Translations under genes and position numbers: made by a program
DNA from: an uncultured Alphaproteobacteria bacterium
GTDB taxonomy: Bacteria; Pseudomonadota; Alphaproteobacteria; Rhodospirillales; Rhodospirillaceae
Length of the DNA stretch: 64,000 nt
NCBI GenBank assembly: GCA_900079695.1
Contig: LT599022.1
Span: 3,847,319-3,911,318, forward strand
Direction of reading: 5' to 3'
Notes under the pieces: generated by a model
Databases searched by the model: none
What the model was told of the DNA's origin: nothing
Seen by the model: the letters and a program-made list of their open reading frames with translations, nothing else
In this document: positions 61,401 to 64,000 of the stretch, piece by piece
Numbering within the stretch: position 1 is the stretch's first letter
How the letters are laid out: each line of letters begins with the position of its first letter

Positions 61401-64000
61401 CCACCCGCGCGGCGATCACTCCCACCGGCGCGGTGATCGCAGCGGCGGGGAACATCGATCTCGACGCGCTGACGGTGGTGAACGCCGAGGGCCGCGTCGC
61501 GGCGGGCGGCGCGCTGACGGTCGCGGCGTCGAAGGACATCGTCGACCTCAGCGGCAAGCTCGTCTCCGGCGGCGACATGACGCTGGCGGCGGGCGGCGAC
61601 GTGACGATCGCCACCCAAAGCACGGTGTTCGCCGACGGCCGCCGCAACGCGCGCGACGTGCGCGTCGGCGAGGCGGGCGTGAACGCGGGCGGCAACCTCG
61701 CCGTCACCGCCGGGGGCGACCTCGCCGTGACCGGCGCGAAGGTCGCCGCGGGCGGAAACGCCAGCTTCGATGCGAAAGGCGACGTCGCCCTCCAGGCGCT
61801 GGCGCAATCGCGCCACGAGGAGGAGGGCAATCGCAAGGAGGGCTACCGCCTCGACGCCCTCGACCATCACCTCACCACCGTCGAGGTCGGCGGTTCCACC
61901 ACCGTCAAGGCCGGAGACGACCTCTCGCTGGTCGGCGCCAAGGTGGCGAGCGGCGGCGAAACCAAGCTCGAAGCCGAGGGCGACGTCACCATCGCCGCCG
62001 TCACCGACACCTATTCCCTCGAAAGCTGGAAAAAGAAGAAGAGCTTCGGCCGCAAGTCGTCGACCAAGGGGCAGATCGACTCCGCGACGGTGCGGCGCTC
62101 CGAGGTGAGCTCGGGGGCGGACCTTTCCGCCGACGCGGGGAAGAACATCGAGGTTTCGGCGAGCACGCTGACCGCGGAAGGCGATCTCACGCTGACCGCC
62201 GAGGGCTCGGTGGGGCTGAGCGCGCAGGCGGACGAGTTTCACGAGGAAGTCCACAAGAAGACGTCCGGCTTCCAGAAAGGGAAGATGGACGGCACCGAGG
62301 TCGTCGTCACCCATCAGGTGACGGAGCTGTCCTCGGGCGGCGACCTCGCCGTGACCGCGAAGAGCGGCGACGTGGCGCTGGAGGCGACCCGGGTCGCGAG
62401 CGCGGGCAGCGCGACGATCTCCGCCGAGGACGGTCTGGTCGGGATGCTGTCGGTGACCGACAGCGACTTCAAGTCGGTCAGCAAGACCGGGAGCAATCTG
62501 GTCTGGCAGTCGGCGGCGGGAAAGGGCCACGACGACACCACGGTGCGGATGGTCACCATCGACGCGGGCGGCGGCCTGACGGTGACGGCGGGCGACGGCG
62601 TGGTGGTGGAATACAAGGGCGGCAAGGCGAACCTCGCCGAGACCGTCGACCGCCTGAGCCAGGAACCCGGCCTCGCGTGGCTGAAGGAGATGCAGTCCCG
62701 CGACGACGTCGCCTGGAACGCGGTGGCCGAGGCGCACAAGTCCTGGGACTACAAAAGCCAGGGCCTGACCGGACCGGCGGCGGCGGTGATCAGCATCGCG
62801 ATCGCCATCGCCACCCAGGGCTGGGGCGCGGGCGCGGCCGGGTCCCTCGCGGGTGGTGGCGGCGCCCTGACCGGCGTCGGCGGCGCGATGGCCAACGCCG
62901 CGATGACCTCCCTGATCACCCAGGCCTCCCTCAGCCTGATCAACAACCAGGGAAATCTCGGCGCTGTGTTCCAGGACCTTGGCTCTAGCAGCGCTCTTAA
63001 ATCTCTCGCAGTCGCAGTGGTCACCGCTGGGGTAACCCAAGGGCGGGTCAAGGATCTCGGAATTGACGTTTCCAAAACCGCCGATTTCGCCGACCGGCTC
63101 GCTTATCAGGCCGTTCAGTCGGGCGTAGGGGTCGCTGCAAACGCCACGATTGGTGGCGTAGCTTTTGATGATGCCTTGAAGTCCGGTGCGCTCTCCATCG
63201 TAACGGCCATGGCGTCTCAGACGCTGTTCAAGAGCATTGGCGATCTCGCAGGTGAGTTGGAAATCGATGAGGGCGATATCCGAAAGGTAATCGCTCACGC
63301 CGTGGCCGGGTGCGCAGTCGGCCAGATCACTCAAAATTGTGTCGCCGGTGCAATCGGTGCCGGGTTGCAGGAGTTGGGAGGAGATGTCCTTCAGAGACTT
63401 AGCGACACTGATGAGGAGAAAATTCGGCTGGCGGGACTCACGTCTGCGGTCGCTGCAATGCTGGTTGGAGGCGATGCGAGTGCCGTCAATGCGGCAGACG
63501 GTATTGCCCAAAGTGCGGCAACCTACAACCGCCAACTTCATGTCGCGGAACTCAAGGCCATCCGGGACAAAGCCCAGGCGCTTGCTGACGCCGACGGCGA
63601 TGGTGTGCTGAGCGCAGCCGAAGCCACGAAGGCGATAGAGTGGGAAACGCGGCTGACCAGTGAAGCCTTGCGCACGGTGGACGCCTACTGGAACGCGCGC
63701 TTGGCCGATGATGCTGAAGCCGCGCAAATCATCAAGGAAATGGCAGCCACCAATTCGGGCTTCGATGTCACCGTGGGAGGCCGGGCCGTGGCCTTTCTCC
63801 GGCAGGATGCGTTCTACGACAATCGCGCGCTTTACGCCAATTTCATCCGCGAAAATGCAGACCTTTACGACAAGGCCCTAGCCGAATGGACACCCGGCTC
63901 TAAGGACGCTCTCAAAGGCAAAATCAGCCCATCGTCACTGGCGGTGATCGACAGCATCGGCAGTTCTTCGTGGCGGAATCTATCCCCGGAAGATCTCGGC
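58448..64000 (+). CDS. Filamentous haemagglutinin/CdiA-like TpsA exoprotein (3' part outside window)
   Basis: Giant secreted adhesin or contact-dependent effector. The frame is open without a stop for 1851 codons to the window edge. It begins with a basic, extended signal region (about 1-37, ending VAIHAQ), then the TPS secretion domain with NPNGI at 145-149 and a CNGC pair at 151-154. A long beta-helix follows, then Fil_haemagg_2-like repeats around 61700-62500 (KSFGRKSSTKG, EVHKKTSGFQKGKM). From about 62763 a hydrophobic Gly/Ala segment resembles the DUF637 region of CdiA proteins. After about 62965 codon use becomes AT-richer, and an EF-hand loop occurs at 1714-1725. No VENN motif or immunity gene is seen before the edge. 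Confidence 0.93.
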   Translation, partial: MARSRRVRVRRQKAWARALSGIMSALIALEPVAIHAQSLPVVPVSPGTTLDRAQNGVPIVNVATPNGRGVSHNQFDRFDVGAPGLILNNGTKAGVSVLGGAIAANANLHGKSARLILNEVTGAARSTLEGATEIFGGRAEYILANPNGITCNGCGFINTPKATLATGAPVWNADGSLAGLTVSGGDIAVGARGLDARGADAFDLVARTVSLAGPVTGNDVAVIAGRNAYDPHTRQATALADDGSDAPLFAIDSSALGGMYAGRIALIGTEAGVGVRMDGELATSTAELTLSVDGRIEVRKASAAGDLAVTTGDALAVGESLAAAGNAAISADTLDLAAGTQLGAVGDLTLGVRTAAVDGTLAAGMNGGGGALSASATETLTVSGTVSARGDLSLSADALEVSGQAASGAHAVLSGRAVGVSGTVLGDRVTLSPTEDATVSGAVEATTAAEIAAGRDATVAATGAVSARSVTIGATRDATVAGRATATADLALTADGTAAVASGGRAQAGGALVASGATVSNAGTLQSAGDLMIRAAEAFANADLVFAGASLAVEAESVANSGGTLLAADDIAMTATGEILNAAGAIETANGDIRLTGASVRNVGSKTAADVVDELIVDEYYKMQSGTPRPPCGGGGGCKSKYWKKSAAVPDPRPGHTGTSYYGTSKSGSVTSRIYEQRLVSTAGVDAQISAGRDLAIDAPDIANVTGTVSAVRDIAMTGKTLANQGLMGTGRWQISVKNKKTTRCYGDSLCAGFSNGGGTAVLDSWSIELSPAIIQAGGSITGSFTDRVDNTSIRAGDARPAGAYKALIGEIKDTSLVWGDPGTLPQSRAALDARLGATIPGFKSLFTTANATSSYVYESRVAYTDLGAFYGSDYFFSRAGLSAVDYEALPKRLGDAYFDTQYIRDRIIAETGSRWLDPKVANDAAQLKALIDNGVAVAGDLDLSVGVALTAEQIAALDRDIVWYETEEVDGQEVLVPHLYLADATRAAITPTGAVIAAAGNIDLDALTVVNAEGRVAAGGALTVAASKDIVDLSGKLVSGGDMTLAAGGDVTIATQSTVFADGRRNARDVRVGEAGVNAGGNLAVTAGGDLAVTGAKVAAGGNASFDAKGDVALQALAQSRHEEEGNRKEGYRLDALDHHLTTVEVGGSTTVKAGDDLSLVGAKVASGGETKLEAEGDVTIAAVTDTYSLESWKKKKSFGRKSSTKGQIDSATVRRSEVSSGADLSADAGKNIEVSASTLTAEGDLTLTAEGSVGLSAQADEFHEEVHKKTSGFQKGKMDGTEVVVTHQVTELSSGGDLAVTAKSGDVALEATRVASAGSATISAEDGLVGMLSVTDSDFKSVSKTGSNLVWQSAAGKGHDDTTVRMVTIDAGGGLTVTAGDGVVVEYKGGKANLAETVDRLSQEPGLAWLKEMQSRDDVAWNAVAEAHKSWDYKSQGLTGPAAAVISIAIAIATQGWGAGAAGSLAGGGGALTGVGGAMANAAMTSLITQASLSLINNQGNLGAVFQDLGSSSALKSLAVAVVTAGVTQGRVKDLGIDVSKTADFADRLAYQAVQSGVGVAANATIGGVAFDDALKSGALSIVTAMASQTLFKSIGDLAGELEIDEGDIRKVIAHAVAGCAVGQITQNCVAGAIGAGLQELGGDVLQRLSDTDEEKIRLAGLTSAVAAMLVGGDASAVNAADGIAQSAATYNRQLHVAELKAIRDKAQALADADGDGVLSAAEATKAIEWETRLTSEALRTVDAYWNARLADDAEAAQIIKEMAATNSGFDVTVGGRAVAFLRQDAFYDNRALYANFIRENADLYDKALAEWTPGSKDALKGKISPSSLAVIDSIGSSSWRNLSPEDLG
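62965..64000 (+). other. Compositionally distinct C-terminal module of the TpsA gene
   Basis: Hand counts give 43 of 60 GC at 62401-62460 but 36 of 60 at 63181-63240, and third positions change from nearly all G/C to many A/T (GGT, GTA, AAT, CTT, AAA). The frame continues uninterrupted. The switch lies within the DUF637-like segment and suggests a horizontally exchanged C-terminal cassette. Confidence 0.7.
63587..63622 (+). other. Canonical EF-hand loop in the TpsA C-terminal module
   Basis: Codons 1714-1725 read DADGDGVLSAAE, matching the 12-residue calcium loop: Asp at 1, 3 and 5, Gly at 6, a hydrophobic residue at 8, and Glu at 12. Helical flanks (AELKAIRDKAQAL before, ATKAIEWETRL after) fit an EF-hand. 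Only one loop is seen. Confidence 0.75.

Noticed and set aside
58421-63727. An uninterrupted minus-strand frame of 1768 codons opposite the TpsA gene
   Set aside because: It mirrors the GC-rich third positions of the plus-strand gene, has no ribosome binding site or recognisable domain, and the plus-strand frame shows clear TPS and haemagglutinin motifs.

Overview
The window is chromosomal DNA of a high-GC alphaproteobacterium. Three things point there: the str, S10, spc and alpha ribosomal operons run contiguously with adk between secY and rpsM and no rpmJ; a MipZ-type division ATPase is present; and an ATP12-family F1-ATPase assembly factor is present. TRAP and cobalamin genes and the general gene content suggest Rhodospirillales, but the order is inference. 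No insertion sequence, prophage, CRISPR array or rRNA was seen. One tRNA gene (Leu, anticodon GAG) was found.

Bases 1-21273 carry the translation/transcription core: the 3' part of rpoC, a terminator, a near-consensus sigma70 promoter with a roughly 245-nt structured leader, then rpsL-rpsG-fusA-tuf, the S10 genes, the spc genes through secY and adk, a second strong promoter, and rpsM-rpsK-rpoA-rplQ ending in a UUCG-loop terminator. Hairpins sit at the tuf/rpsJ, rplO/secY and rpsK/rpoA junctions.

Bases 21298-25476 are a tightly overlapping cluster: periplasmic Deg protease, rarA, fluoride channel crcB and an RluC-type pseudouridine synthase. Then come a DASS-family anion transporter (minus strand), an AsmA-family protein, the ATP12 assembly factor, acylphosphatase, purU, an ABC exporter, lipB (minus), tRNA-Leu and mgtE.

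Bases 36495-47002 mix housekeeping and poorly known genes: an unrecognised 476-residue protein, cobC, a small membrane/zinc-ribbon protein, a minus-strand pair (TM1410/GH114-like exported protein plus a degenerate acyl-CoA synthetase-like protein), mipZ, and the galU-ugd-phosphohexomutase operon for sugar nucleotides.

Bases 46982-50626 are a TRAP transporter operon (minus) read divergently from a GntR/FCD regulator, with interlaced promoters and a candidate operator. Bases 50691-56620 hold a D,D-carboxypeptidase with a SPOR domain, a lipoprotein, clpS-clpA and a Sel1-repeat protein.

Bases 56639-64000 are a two-partner secretion locus: a perfect CRP-type palindrome, a TpsB transporter and the first 1851 codons of a giant filamentous-haemagglutinin/CdiA-like exoprotein that runs off the window. 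Near base 62965 its base composition and codon use change abruptly, and the region after the change holds a canonical EF-hand loop. This pattern fits a modular contact-dependent or effector C-terminus and is the most interesting part of the window.
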